Assembly: GCF_014874095.1 (NCBI RefSeq)
Contig: NZ_JADBEB010000001.1
Coordinates: forward strand, 2,418,001-2,482,000
From: Plantactinospora soyae
GTDB taxonomy: Bacteria; Actinomycetota; Actinomycetes; Mycobacteriales; Micromonosporaceae
Direction: 5' to 3'
Length of the DNA: 64,000 nt
In this document: piece by piece, positions 36,437 through 43,946 of the stretch
Position numbering within the stretch: the first letter of the stretch is position 1
Layout: each line of letters starts with the position of its first letter
Notes under the pieces: model-generated
The model's input: only the letters and a program-made list of their open reading frames with translations
Told to the model about the DNA's origin: nothing
Databases searched by the model: none
Program-made: the position numbers and the translations under genes

Positions 36437-36922
36437 ATGGTTTTCAGTGTCGGCGAGACCGTTGTTTACCCCCACCACGGGGCCGCACTCATCGAGGCAA
36501 TCGAGACTCGGGTCATCAAGGGCGAGCCCAAGCAGTACCTCGTCCTCAGGGTCGCTCAGGGTGATCTGACGGTCCGGGTGCCCGCAGAGAATGCCGAGAT
36601 CGTGGGCGTGCGCGAAGTGGTCGGCGAAGAGGGCCTGGGCAAGGTCTTCGATGTCCTCCGTGCTCCGCACACCGAGGAGCCGACCAACTGGTCGCGACGT
36701 TACAAGGCAAATCTGGAAAAGCTGGCCTCGGGTAACCCACTCAAGGTGGCGGAGGTTGTTCGCGACCTCTGGCGCCGCGAGCGGGAGCGGGGCCTGTCGG
36801 CGGGTGAAAAGCGGATGCTCGCCAAGGCCCGCGACATCCTGGTCGGTGAGGTCGCACTCGCCGAAAAGAGCACCAAGGACGAAGCGGAATCCCTGCTCGA
36901 CAAGGTGCTCACCGAGGCATAG
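36437..36922 (+). CDS. carD: CarD-family RNA polymerase-binding transcription factor
   Basis: A 161-residue global regulator that stabilises open promoter complexes. The N-terminal RNA polymerase-interacting domain (residues 1-60: [21 protein letters not shown]) binds the beta subunit. The C-terminal helical DNA-binding domain includes the conserved Trp in [16 protein letters not shown]. The length equals mycobacterial CarD. ispD and ispF follow on the same strand 60 and 806 nt downstream, a conserved actinobacterial order. Confidence 0.96.
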   Translation: MVFSVGETVVYPHHGAALIEAIETRVIKGEPKQYLVLRVAQGDLTVRVPAENAEIVGVREVVGEEGLGKVFDVLRAPHTEEPTNWSRRYKANLEKLASGNPLKVAEVVRDLWRRERERGLSAGEKRMLAKARDILVGEVALAEKSTKDEAESLLDKVLTEA

Positions 36923-36982
36923 CCCCCAAGCTGGCACGTTCCGCCCGTGCCTGCGTATCGGAGAAAGTCCGAGGACCGCGAC

Positions 36983-37711
36983 GTGACCGCGCAGCTCAAT
37001 CCGCGCGGTGACGTCGCGGTCCTCGTTCCGGCTGCGGGTGCCGGCGTACGACTCGGTCCCGGCGGCCCCAAGGCACTCCGTCGGATCGGCGGCGAACCAC
37101 TGCTGGTGCACGCCGTACGGCGGATCGCGGCGGCCCGCTCGGTACACACCATCGTCGTCGCGGCGCCGCCCGGCGACGTCCGGGCGGTCCGGGAGCTACT
37201 CGCACCGGTCGCCGAGTTGATCGTGGTGCCCGGTGGCGCCACCCGGCAGGAGTCGGTCGCCGCCGCGCTGGCCGCGGTGCCACCCGGCCCCGAGATCGTC
37301 CTGGTCCACGATGCGGCCCGGGCGTTGACCCCGGCAATACTGGTCGAATCGGTGGCCGCGGCCATCCGGGGCGGCGAGGACGCCGTGATCCCGGTGCTGC
37401 CGGTCGTCGACACGATCAAGGAGGTCTCGGCCGACGGAGTCGTGCTCGGCACCGTCGACCGGTCCGCGCTGCGCGCGGTGCAGACTCCGCAGGGCTTCCG
37501 CCGCTCGGTCCTCGCGGCCGCACACGCCGCCGCCGTCGACCCGCTCACCGACGACGCCGGCCTAGTCGAGAAGCAGGGCGTCCGGGTGGCCTGCGTTCCC
37601 GGTTCCGAGTACGCCCTGAAGATCACCCGTCCGTTCGACCTGGCGCTGGCCGAGCACCTGCTGAACGCCGAGCACCTGCCGGATGTGGCGCCGGCTGCCG
37701 AGCGCGGCTGA
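36983..37711 (+). CDS. ispD: 2-C-methyl-D-erythritol 4-phosphate cytidylyltransferase
   Basis: A 242-residue MEP-pathway enzyme making CDP-methylerythritol. It has the nucleotide-binding VLVPAAGAGVRLGPGGPKAL, the VVPGGATRQESVAAAL motif, the HDAARAL metal loop and TPQGF. The GTG at 36983 is chosen because GAGGA is 7 nt upstream and the following residues fit the family; an earlier GTG at 36947 is less likely. ispF follows after 18 nt. Confidence 0.94.
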   Translation: MTAQLNPRGDVAVLVPAAGAGVRLGPGGPKALRRIGGEPLLVHAVRRIAAARSVHTIVVAAPPGDVRAVRELLAPVAELIVVPGGATRQESVAAALAAVPPGPEIVLVHDAARALTPAILVESVAAAIRGGEDAVIPVLPVVDTIKEVSADGVVLGTVDRSALRAVQTPQGFRRSVLAAAHAAAVDPLTDDAGLVEKQGVRVACVPGSEYALKITRPFDLALAEHLLNAEHLPDVAPAAERG

Positions 37712-37729
37712 TCGCCTACGCTTCCGTAC

Positions 37730-38206
37730 ATGATCCTTCCGCTGGTCGGCGTCGGCACCGACGTACACGCCTTCGAGTCCGGGCGGGCCTGCTGGGTGGC
37801 CGGCCTGCACTGGCCGGGGGTTGACGGGCTGGCGGGCCATTCCGACGGCGACGTCGCCGCGCACGCGGCCTGCGACGCGCTGCTCTCCGCCGCCGCGCTC
37901 GGGGATCTCGGCAGCAACTTCGGGGTGGCCGAGCCGGAGTGGGCCGGCGCGGCCGGGGTGACCCTGCTGGCCGAAACCGCCTGCCGGGTCCGGGCCGCCG
38001 GATTCGAGATCGGCAACGTCTCGATCCAGGTGATCGGGGTACGCCCGAAGATCGGCCCGCGCCGGGCCGAGGCGCAGCAGGCGCTCACGGCGGCGGTCGG
38101 CGCCCCCGTGACGGTCTCCGGCACCACCACCGACGGGCTCGGACTGACCGGCCGGGGCGAGGGCCTGGCCGGCATCGCCGTCGCCCTGATCCACCCGCAG
38201 CCCTGA
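37730..38206 (+). CDS. ispF: 2-C-methyl-D-erythritol 2,4-cyclodiphosphate synthase
   Basis: A 158-residue trimeric zinc enzyme in the step after IspE. The metal-binding GTDVHAF (Asp, His) and [11 protein letters not shown] (His) are present, along with LGDLGSNF and the [15 protein letters not shown]-terminal signature. With ispD it supplies IPP/DMAPP through the MEP route. Confidence 0.96.
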   Translation: MILPLVGVGTDVHAFESGRACWVAGLHWPGVDGLAGHSDGDVAAHAACDALLSAAALGDLGSNFGVAEPEWAGAAGVTLLAETACRVRAAGFEIGNVSIQVIGVRPKIGPRRAEAQQALTAAVGAPVTVSGTTTDGLGLTGRGEGLAGIAVALIHPQP

Positions 38207-38388
38207 TCACACGTCTGGTGTCCCCTTGCGATAGCTGACTATCGTTCCTTCCGATGCGCAGACGGACGTTGCTGGCGCTGCCGCCCCCGACTGACCGTAC
38301 GAATTGATCGGTTGTCGCCTGCCCGGCCCGGATTGAACGACGACGGCATAGGGATCTTGGAGAGTTCTGGTTCGCTACGAACCCTTAA

Positions 38389-38658
38389 TCAACAAGAATC
38401 TTGGTGAGGTCGGTGGCGGGGTACCCAATAGACGATCCGGGCGGACAATTCGCGGGGGTCGGTGGTGGGTAGATCCTGTAGGGCGCGCTGGAGTTGGCTC
38501 GCGAGATAGATCAGGAGCCCGATCCGGTTGTTCCGGTAGATGTGCAGCAGGCCGAGTCGGGCCGGCTGGCACGGCCAGGGCGCCCCGCAGGCCCGGCACC
38601 GGAACGACGGACGCGCGGGCGTGTGTGGCCGGAACCGGCTGTGCGGACGGTACGACAC
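38389..38658 (-). CDS. Small Cys-containing protein (FRCRACGAPWPC type), unknown function
   Basis: An 89-residue protein starting at GTG 38658. The N-terminal PSFRCRACGAPWPC motif gives a compact Cys-x2-Cys-x4-Cys site, possibly zinc-binding. A helical part follows (ARLGLLHIYRNNRIGLLIYLASQLQRAL), then DLPTTDPRELSARIVYWV. Comparable small proteins are common beside XRE/DUF397 genes in Micromonosporaceae. It starts 15 nt after the stop of the gene at 38674-38985, so the two form a leftward operon divergent from the XRE gene. This frame is preferred because it keeps the CxxC and hydrophobic pattern. Confidence 0.62.
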   Translation of the reverse strand: MSYRPHSRFRPHTPARPSFRCRACGAPWPCQPARLGLLHIYRNNRIGLLIYLASQLQRALQDLPTTDPRELSARIVYWVPRHRPHQDSC

Positions 38659-38673
38659 GACACGGCCACCCGA

Positions 38674-38985
38674 CTACCGGTACTCGACCTGGCGGGCGTG
38701 GCTGTCCTGGTCGGGTGCCGGCCATCCGGCCCGGCTGTTCCCGGCGCGGGTCCGCAGGGGCGTACCCCATGAGGCACGGCTGTTGGTGTGGCGGGTGCGG
38801 GCCGGTGGCGACGGGATGGCCGGAGGCACCATGGCGAGCGCGGTCCGGGGCGCCGGACGTGGGCCGGGGCGGCGTACGGCAGCCCGGGTACGGGGACAAC
38901 GCCAGCGGCGCCCACAGGCGCAGAAGATCCATAGGAAATACCAGGCGCGGTGATGCCGGATACGGGCGCGGTGTCGTCTGGACAT
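38674..38985 (-). CDS. Small basic Cys/Trp protein, unknown function
   Basis: A 103-residue, very basic protein from ATG 38985, with GGAAAGG 8 nt upstream. The start MSRRHRARIRHHRAWYFLWIFC and the CACGRRWRCP motif resemble a family of short Micromonosporaceae proteins with a CxCGxRWxCP signature. The rest is Pro/Arg-rich and probably disordered. First gene of a two-gene leftward operon with 38389-38658. Function unknown; the CxC...C group suggests metal binding. Confidence 0.55.
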   Translation of the reverse strand: MSRRHRARIRHHRAWYFLWIFCACGRRWRCPRTRAAVRRPGPRPAPRTALAMVPPAIPSPPARTRHTNSRASWGTPLRTRAGNSRAGWPAPDQDSHARQVEYR

Positions 38986-39115
38986 CGGTCGGCCTTTCCG
39001 TCGATGGCACGGTTTCGCTCTCTCCACCCTGGACCGCCGGACGGAAGAGGAGAAAAATGGACCGACGGCAATAGCCAGAGATAACGAGTGGCGAATCCTT
39101 ACTAAGGGGGAATAG

Positions 39116-39892
39116 GTGAGTGACCTCCGGCAAATTCTCAGAAGGCTCCGGTCCGCGAAGAAGATGACCCAGGACCAGACCGGCGCGGCGATCAACGTCA
39201 GCGGATCACTGATCGCGGCGATCGAGTCCGGTCGACTGGTGCCACAGCCGGACACCGCCGAACGGCTCGACGCGTTCTTCGGCACCGGCGACGAAATCCA
39301 GCGGGCGGCCGACGCCGTACGGGAGGACGCGCAGGCACCGTGGCTGCGCCCATGGACCGAGAACGAGCGCCGAGCCGTACTGCTGCGGGCGTTCCAACCC
39401 AATCTGATTCCCGGTCTGCTCCAGACCGAGGCGTACACCAGGGCGGTGCTGAGTGGGGGCCGGCTTCCGGACGAGGCCGTCGAGCGGACCACTCAGGTTC
39501 GCAAAGAGCGGCAGGCGGCAACCGTTGATCGGCCCGAGCCACCCATGGTGACCGCAGTGCTCGGCGAGAGCGTACTGCGGTGCGGGCCGCCGGAGGTGAT
39601 GAAGGACCAGCTCGAACATCTGGTCGACATCGGCCACCGAAACCGGGTACAGGTGCTGGTGGTGCCGCGCACCGCCGGGCTACATATCGGAATGTCCGGT
39701 CCGTTCGTGTTGGCGGCGCTACCCGGTGGGGTGCGGGCTGGCTACCTGGACGACCAGTTGCGCGGCCGAGTGGTGACCGATCCGGCGGAGTTGACCGGGC
39801 TAGAGTTGGCCTGGGAGATAGTGACCGGGCTGGCTCTACCGGTCGACCAGTCGCGAGACCTGATCGTGAAGGCGGTTGAGGAGCATGGCTGA
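39116..39892 (+). CDS. XRE-family regulator with DUF5753 (WhiJ-like)
   Basis: A 258-residue protein. The N-terminal helix-turn-helix (residues 4-60: LRRLRSAKKMTQDQTGAAINVSGSLIAAIESGR) is followed by a DUF5753 domain (LRPWTENERRAVLLRAFQPNLIPGLLQTEAYTRAVL...). This is the architecture of the WhiJ-like paralogues in Streptomyces that pair with small DUF397 proteins and affect development. The GTG at 39116 follows AAGGGGGA. A DUF397 gene overlaps its stop by 8 nt. The last 52 bp of this gene are repeated ahead of the second DUF397 copy. Confidence 0.9.
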   Translation: MSDLRQILRRLRSAKKMTQDQTGAAINVSGSLIAAIESGRLVPQPDTAERLDAFFGTGDEIQRAADAVREDAQAPWLRPWTENERRAVLLRAFQPNLIPGLLQTEAYTRAVLSGGRLPDEAVERTTQVRKERQAATVDRPEPPMVTAVLGESVLRCGPPEVMKDQLEHLVDIGHRNRVQVLVVPRTAGLHIGMSGPFVLAALPGGVRAGYLDDQLRGRVVTDPAELTGLELAWEIVTGLALPVDQSRDLIVKAVEEHG

Positions 39893-40067
39893 GCAGCCGA
39901 TCTGGCGTAAGAGCAGCCGCAGCAGTGCTAACCAGGGGGACTGTGTGGAGGTTGCCGGCAACCTTCCGGGCCGGGTGTTGGTGCGGGACAGCAAGGACCG
40001 ACAGGGGCCGGTGCTGGCCTTCGGTCCGGGGGCGTGGCGGGCGTTCGTTAAAGACGCCGCCAACTGA
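39885..40067 (+). CDS. DUF397 protein, copy 1
   Basis: A 60-residue partner of the XRE/DUF5753 protein. It shows the family motifs IWRKSSRSSANQGDCVEVAGN, VLVRDSKD and AWRAFVKD. The ATG at 39885 overlaps the XRE stop; a TTG at 39876 is an alternative. DUF397 proteins act with WhiJ-type regulators, possibly as antagonists. Nearly identical to the copy at 40117. Confidence 0.9.
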   Translation: MAEQPIWRKSSRSSANQGDCVEVAGNLPGRVLVRDSKDRQGPVLAFGPGAWRAFVKDAAN

Positions 40068-40116
40068 GCGTAGGTCGACCAGTCGCGGGACCTGATCGTG
40101 AAGGCGGTTGAGGAGC

Positions 40117-40302
40117 ATGGCTGAGCAGCCCATCTGGCGTAAGAGCACCCGCAGCAGCTCGAACCAGGGCAACTGTGTGGAGGTTGCCGGCAACCTTCCG
40201 GACCGGGTGCTGGTGCGGGACAGCAAGGACCGGCAGGGGCCGGTGCTGACCTTCGACCCGGCGGGATGGTGGGCCTTCGTCCGGGCCGTTCCGGCCAACT
40301 GA
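40117..40302 (+). CDS. DUF397 protein, copy 2 (tandem duplicate)
   Basis: A 61-residue paralogue of the preceding gene, with IWRKSTRSSSNQGNCVEVAGN, VLVRDSKDRQG and WWAFVRA. Substitutions are concentrated in the loop after the first motif and near the C-terminus (FDPAGWWAFVRAVPAN versus FGPGAWRAFVKDAAN). Both copies keep open frames, so both may be expressed. It is preceded by the same putative ribosome-binding region copied from the XRE tail. Confidence 0.9.
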   Translation: MAEQPIWRKSTRSSSNQGNCVEVAGNLPDRVLVRDSKDRQGPVLTFDPAGWWAFVRAVPAN

Positions 40303-40367
40303 TCCCGGAGAAAGTCACGGGTAGCTGACCGGGGACGTCACGGGTAGCTGATCCGAATCGAGCAGAC

Positions 40368-40404
40368 CGCCCCCACGCCCGTGTGGCAGCACGGTGTGGG
40401 GGCG
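40368..40404. terminator. Hairpin, probable terminator
   Basis: CGCCCCCAC...GTGGGGGCG arms with an inner GTG/CAC pairing lie 66 nt after the second DUF397 gene. No U-run. Confidence 0.5.
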
Positions 40405-40470
40405 TAGCTCTGGGCGGGATCGGTACCGAGTCCACCGGCTGGCAGTAGCCCTGTCACCAGTGGGAATTTA

Positions 40471-40514
40471 GGGACCAAGCCTGACGCCACGGGGGGAGCG
40501 CCAGGCTTGGTCCC
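40471..40514. terminator. Long hairpin, probable terminator or attenuator
   Basis: GGGACCAAGCCTGACGC pairs with GCGCCAGGCTTGGTCCC except for one bulged base, with an 11-nt G-rich loop. Stem of about 16 bp, no U-run. It lies upstream of the TPR gene. Confidence 0.55.
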
Positions 40515-40665
40515 GTCTACGGTACCGCGCATCACCGCGCCTGGGGAGTGGGCATTCGGCGGGTCGCCGTCAACCCGCCGGAAGTCGACGGTTGTCCGGC
40601 CGGCGGGGGTGTGCACCGGGTTGGGCGTGAACATCGGACGGGACAGCGCCGGATAGGCTCGGGCC

Positions 40666-41703
40666 GTGTCCAGCGACGCCGAATCCGACCAGTCCTCGTC
40701 CGCCGAAGGGTACGTCCAGCGCGCCGAACTGCTTGCCGAACTCGGCCGGTACGACGAAGCTGCCGCCGAAGTCGGATTCGCGATCGCGCTCGAGCCCGAC
40801 AATGTGCCAGCGCTGGTGATGCTGGCGATGGTCAAGCTCGCGGCCGGCAAGTCGGAGGAGGCGTTGACCGCGGCCGACATGGCGATCGCCGCCGCGCCGG
40901 CACTGGTCCACGCACTGGTGCTCCGGGGGCACGCCCTGGCCGACCTGCGCCGCTTCAAGGAGGCGGCGGCGGTGGCCGACGAGATCCTGGCGCTCGGCCC
41001 CGACGACGCGTACGCCCAGCGCAGCGCGGCGGCGATCCTCGCCGAGTCGCGCAACGGCCAGCAGGCGATCAACGCCGCGTGGCGGGCTGTCGAGCTGGCG
41101 CCGGAGGAGCCGCAGGCGCATCTGGTGCTCGGCCTGGTGGCGGCCCGGATGCAGTTGTTCGACCTGGCCGAGCGGGCGTACCGGGAGGCGCTGCGGCTGG
41201 ACCCCGAGCTGGCCGAGGCGCAGCACAACATCGGGGTGATCCGGCTGGAGCAGCGGCGCTACTCGGAGGCGCTGGAACACCTCGCCGACGCCGCCGCGAT
41301 CGCACCGACCAGCAGCGACAGTCGTCAGACGATCGGCGACGGCCTGCGCCGCCTGGTCATGTACGGCGCCGGCTACGTCATCGTGGTGTCGGTGCTGATC
41401 GCCTGCATGGCGGCGATGAGCCCGGTGTCGTCCCGGCTCTGGGCCGGGATCGCGGCGGCGACCGGCGGGGCGCTGCTGTGGCGGTTCAGCCGCCGGGTGC
41501 CGAACCTGGCCCGGGGACAGCTGCCCGCCCTGATGCGCGCCGACCGGACCCTGGGCCTCGCCGTGTACGCGGTGGCCGCCGGGCTCTGCCTGCTCCTGCT
41601 CTACGCGCTCGTCGGCTCGCCCTGGCCGCTGGTGCTCGCGATCGTCACCACCACCGCCGCCGAACTGGCGGTGCTCTTCGGCGGGTCCCGGGATCGCGAC
41701 TGA
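40666..41703 (+). CDS. TPR-repeat membrane protein
   Basis: A 345-residue protein. The N-terminal 215 residues contain about six TPR units (for example AELLAELGRYDEAAAEVGFAIALEPDN and LAERAYREALRLDPELAEAQHNIG). The C-terminal third has three to four transmembrane helices (YGAGYVIVVSVLIACMAAM; LGLAVYAVAAGLCLLLLYALVG; LVLAIVTTTAAELAVLFGG). A cytosolic TPR scaffold tethered to the membrane is the likely architecture. Partner unknown. GTG start at 40666. Confidence 0.82.
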   Translation: MSSDAESDQSSSAEGYVQRAELLAELGRYDEAAAEVGFAIALEPDNVPALVMLAMVKLAAGKSEEALTAADMAIAAAPALVHALVLRGHALADLRRFKEAAAVADEILALGPDDAYAQRSAAAILAESRNGQQAINAAWRAVELAPEEPQAHLVLGLVAARMQLFDLAERAYREALRLDPELAEAQHNIGVIRLEQRRYSEALEHLADAAAIAPTSSDSRQTIGDGLRRLVMYGAGYVIVVSVLIACMAAMSPVSSRLWAGIAAATGGALLWRFSRRVPNLARGQLPALMRADRTLGLAVYAVAAGLCLLLLYALVGSPWPLVLAIVTTTAAELAVLFGGSRDRD

Positions 41704-41745
41704 CGTGGTGACCGACGGGCACCCGTCGTACCCAGGAGGCGGGTC

Positions 41746-42930
41746 CTACGACCGGTCGGTGCCGGACGTACGACCGGCCCAGGTCCAGGCGTACCCGGTG
41801 TCCTCACAGGAGAGCGCGGGGGCGCAGAGGTCGAGTGGGCGGAAGGTGTCGACCATGACCGCCAGCTCGTCGAAGCTTTCCGCCCCGATCGCTCGCTCCG
41901 GCGCACCGGGCTGGGGACCGTGGGTGAAGCCGGCCGGATGCAGCGAGATCGACCCCTGCTCGATTCCGGAACCGCGCCGCGCCTCGTAGTTGCCGCCCGT
42001 GTAGAAGAGCATCTCGTCGGAGTCGACGTTGTGGTGGTTGTACGGCACCGGGATGGCCAGCGGGTGGTAGTCGACCTTGCGGGGCACGAAGGAGCAGATC
42101 ACGAAGTTCGGGCCCTGGAAGGTCTGGTGCACGGGCGGTGGCTGGTGCACCCGACCGGTGATCGGCTCGAAGTCGTGGATCGAGAATGCCCACGGGTAGA
42201 GGTGGCCGTCCCAGCCGACCACGTCGAACGGGTGGTTGGCGTACACGTGACGGGTCCAGCCCCGGCGGTGCTGGACGTACACCTCGACGTCGGTCTCCTC
42301 GACCAGCAGCGGCGCCTCCGGCCCGCGTACGTCCCGTTCGCAGTACGGCGAGTGTTCGAGGAACTGGCCGCGTACCGAGAGGTAGCGCTTGGGCGGGCCG
42401 ATGTGCCCGGACGCCTCGATGGCGAGCAGTCGGAGCGGGTCCGGGGCGACCGGCACGATCCGGTACACCACCGAGGTGGGGATGATGACGTAGTCGCCGG
42501 CGGTGACCCCGAGCACGCCGAAGGCGGACTCGATCCGGGCCGCGCCGGACTCGACGTAGAGGCACTCGTCCCCGACCGCGTTGCGGTAGAGCGGGCTGGG
42601 CCGGTCGGCGACGACGTACGAGATCCGGACGTCGTCGTTGGCGAGCAGGTGCTGCCGGTCGAGAATCGGGTCGGCACCGGTGCCGTCCAGCTTGTGGGTA
42701 CGCAGGTGCCGGGGCTTGAGCGGCAGGTTCGGCACCCGGGACCAGGTCGGTGGCGTGTACTCCTCGGCGGCGACGATCGCCGTCGGCAGGTAGCGGTGGT
42801 AGAGCAGCGACGAGTCGGACGAGAAACCCTCCTGCCCCATCAGCTCCTCGGCGTACAGGCTGCCGTCGGGTTGCCGGAACTGGGTGTGGCGCTTGCGGGG
42901 TACCTCGCCGACGCTGCGGTAGTACGGCAT
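41746..42930 (-). CDS. hmgA: Homogentisate 1,2-dioxygenase
   Basis: A 394-residue non-haem iron dioxygenase opening the homogentisate ring to maleylacetoacetate. Family landmarks are EECLYVESG-like DECLYVESGAARIES, VPRKVDYHPLAIPVPYNHHNVDSDEMLFYTGG (His and Glu iron ligands) and SLHPAGFTHGPQPG (second His). The N-terminus MPYYRSVGEVPRKRHTQFR is typical of the actinobacterial group. ATG 42930. It is divergent from the gene at 43025 across a 94-bp gap that contains a perfect palindrome. With hppD and fahA it forms the homogentisate route. Confidence 0.94.
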   Translation of the reverse strand: MPYYRSVGEVPRKRHTQFRQPDGSLYAEELMGQEGFSSDSSLLYHRYLPTAIVAAEEYTPPTWSRVPNLPLKPRHLRTHKLDGTGADPILDRQHLLANDDVRISYVVADRPSPLYRNAVGDECLYVESGAARIESAFGVLGVTAGDYVIIPTSVVYRIVPVAPDPLRLLAIEASGHIGPPKRYLSVRGQFLEHSPYCERDVRGPEAPLLVEETDVEVYVQHRRGWTRHVYANHPFDVVGWDGHLYPWAFSIHDFEPITGRVHQPPPVHQTFQGPNFVICSFVPRKVDYHPLAIPVPYNHHNVDSDEMLFYTGGNYEARRGSGIEQGSISLHPAGFTHGPQPGAPERAIGAESFDELAVMVDTFRPLDLCAPALSCEDTGYAWTWAGRTSGTDRS

Positions 42931-42966
42931 GATCGCCTCCGTTTTGTCCCAGTCACCGGCCGGAAA

Positions 42967-42983
42967 CGTCCGATAATCGGACG
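42967..42983. promoter_or_regulatory. 17-bp palindrome between hmgA and the divergent operon, candidate operator
   Basis: CGTCCGATAATCGGACG is a perfect inverted repeat (8-bp arms, one central base) in the 94-bp gap that must contain both promoters. Additional GTCCG half-sites lie just to the right. No regulator gene is adjacent. Confidence 0.6.
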
Positions 42984-43024
42984 CTGTTGTCCGCTAGTCG
43001 TAGCGTCCCGTAAGTTCTCTGTTC

Positions 43025-43882
43025 GTGTCAACGCAGGTGCCCCGGCTCTTCGACGGGCTGGTCGACGATGCCGCCGTCTTCCCGCCCGGCAACGCCACGC
43101 TGCCCGACGCGCTCGCCGCGCACCGCCGGCACCGGACCGCCTGGTACGCCGACCTGGTCGGACCGTTGCTGCTGCCCGCCTCCGCCCTGGCCGACCTGCC
43201 GGCGCTGCTCGGCGCGCAGGAGCGGATCGAGGTCGGAGTGATCGGCGACGTACCGATCCCCGACCTGTACCCGCTGCGGGACCGGGTCGACCCACGAATC
43301 CGGATCCGCCAGGTCGAGGCGGCCGTGGCCAAGCGCGGCGAGGACCCGCTGCCCGGCCTGGCCGCGCTTGCCGGGCTGCCGGCCCACCTCGACGACGCCG
43401 ACGTCTACGCCGAGATCCCGCTGACCTGGGGACTGCTCGGCGCGCTCGACCGGCTGGCCGGAGAACGGGCCGCCGGCAAGCGGATCGCGGCGAAGTTCCG
43501 GACCGGCGGACTGGCCGCCGAACTCTTTCCCACTCCGGTCGAACTGGCCGCCGTCATCGGCGCCTGCCGGGACCGGAACCTGCCGTTCAAGCTCACCGCC
43601 GGGCTGCACCACGCGATCCGGCACATCGACCCGGAGACCGGCTTCACCCACCACGGCTTCGTCAACGTCCTGGCCGGCGCCGCCGTCGCGCAGACCGGTG
43701 CCGAGGTGGCCGAGGTCGCCGAGGTGCTGGCCGCCACCGACCCGTTGCCGCTGGTCGAGACGGCCCGGTCCCGTCGGGACCAGGCACGTCCACTCTGGAT
43801 CGGGTTCGGGTCGTGCAGCGTGATGGAACCGCTGATCGACCTGGTCCGGCTGGGCCTGGTGAACGGCGGCTACCAACCGTGA
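43025..43882 (+). CDS. Unknown conserved protein in the homogentisate cluster
   Basis: A 285-residue soluble protein I cannot assign to a named family. Alternating strand/helix segments (EVGVIGDVPIPDLYP, KRIAAKFRTGG, PFKLTAGLHHAIRH, PLWIGFGSCSVMEPLIDLVRLGLV) suggest a TIM-barrel-like fold, with conserved-looking Lys, His and Gly positions on strand ends. Starts at GTG 43025, divergent from hmgA; fahA follows after 64 nt. No maleylacetoacetate isomerase gene was recognised in the cluster, so this protein is a candidate for that or another supporting step. That is inference from position only. Confidence 0.7.
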   Translation: MSTQVPRLFDGLVDDAAVFPPGNATLPDALAAHRRHRTAWYADLVGPLLLPASALADLPALLGAQERIEVGVIGDVPIPDLYPLRDRVDPRIRIRQVEAAVAKRGEDPLPGLAALAGLPAHLDDADVYAEIPLTWGLLGALDRLAGERAAGKRIAAKFRTGGLAAELFPTPVELAAVIGACRDRNLPFKLTAGLHHAIRHIDPETGFTHHGFVNVLAGAAVAQTGAEVAEVAEVLAATDPLPLVETARSRRDQARPLWIGFGSCSVMEPLIDLVRLGLVNGGYQP

Positions 43883-43946
43883 GCCGCACGGGCGTGAACA
43901 AGACGAGCGTGACGAGCGCGACGGGCGAGAAGAGCGAGGAGACGGC

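Larger units (their letters stand above)
39841..40304. repeat. 232-bp tandem duplication carrying a DUF397 gene
   Basis: Copy 1 (39841-40072) and copy 2 (40073-40304) begin GGTCGACCAGTCGCG. Each contains the last 52 bp of the XRE gene plus a complete DUF397 gene. In copy 2 the XRE tail is a non-functional vestige, which fixes the direction of the duplication. Confidence 0.95.
40305..40665. other. 361-bp intergenic region with two hairpins
   Basis: No gene. Contains a short direct repeat (ACGGGTAGCTGA) near 40318-40350 and two strong hairpins (40368-40404 and 40471-40514). It ends at the GTG start of the TPR gene. Confidence 0.6.

Noticed and set aside
38540-38953. A 137-residue + strand gene in the XRE-upstream region
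   Set aside because: Composition is low-complexity Arg/Gly/Ala and it is antisense to two frames with Cys motifs, ribosome-binding sites and operon-like spacing.
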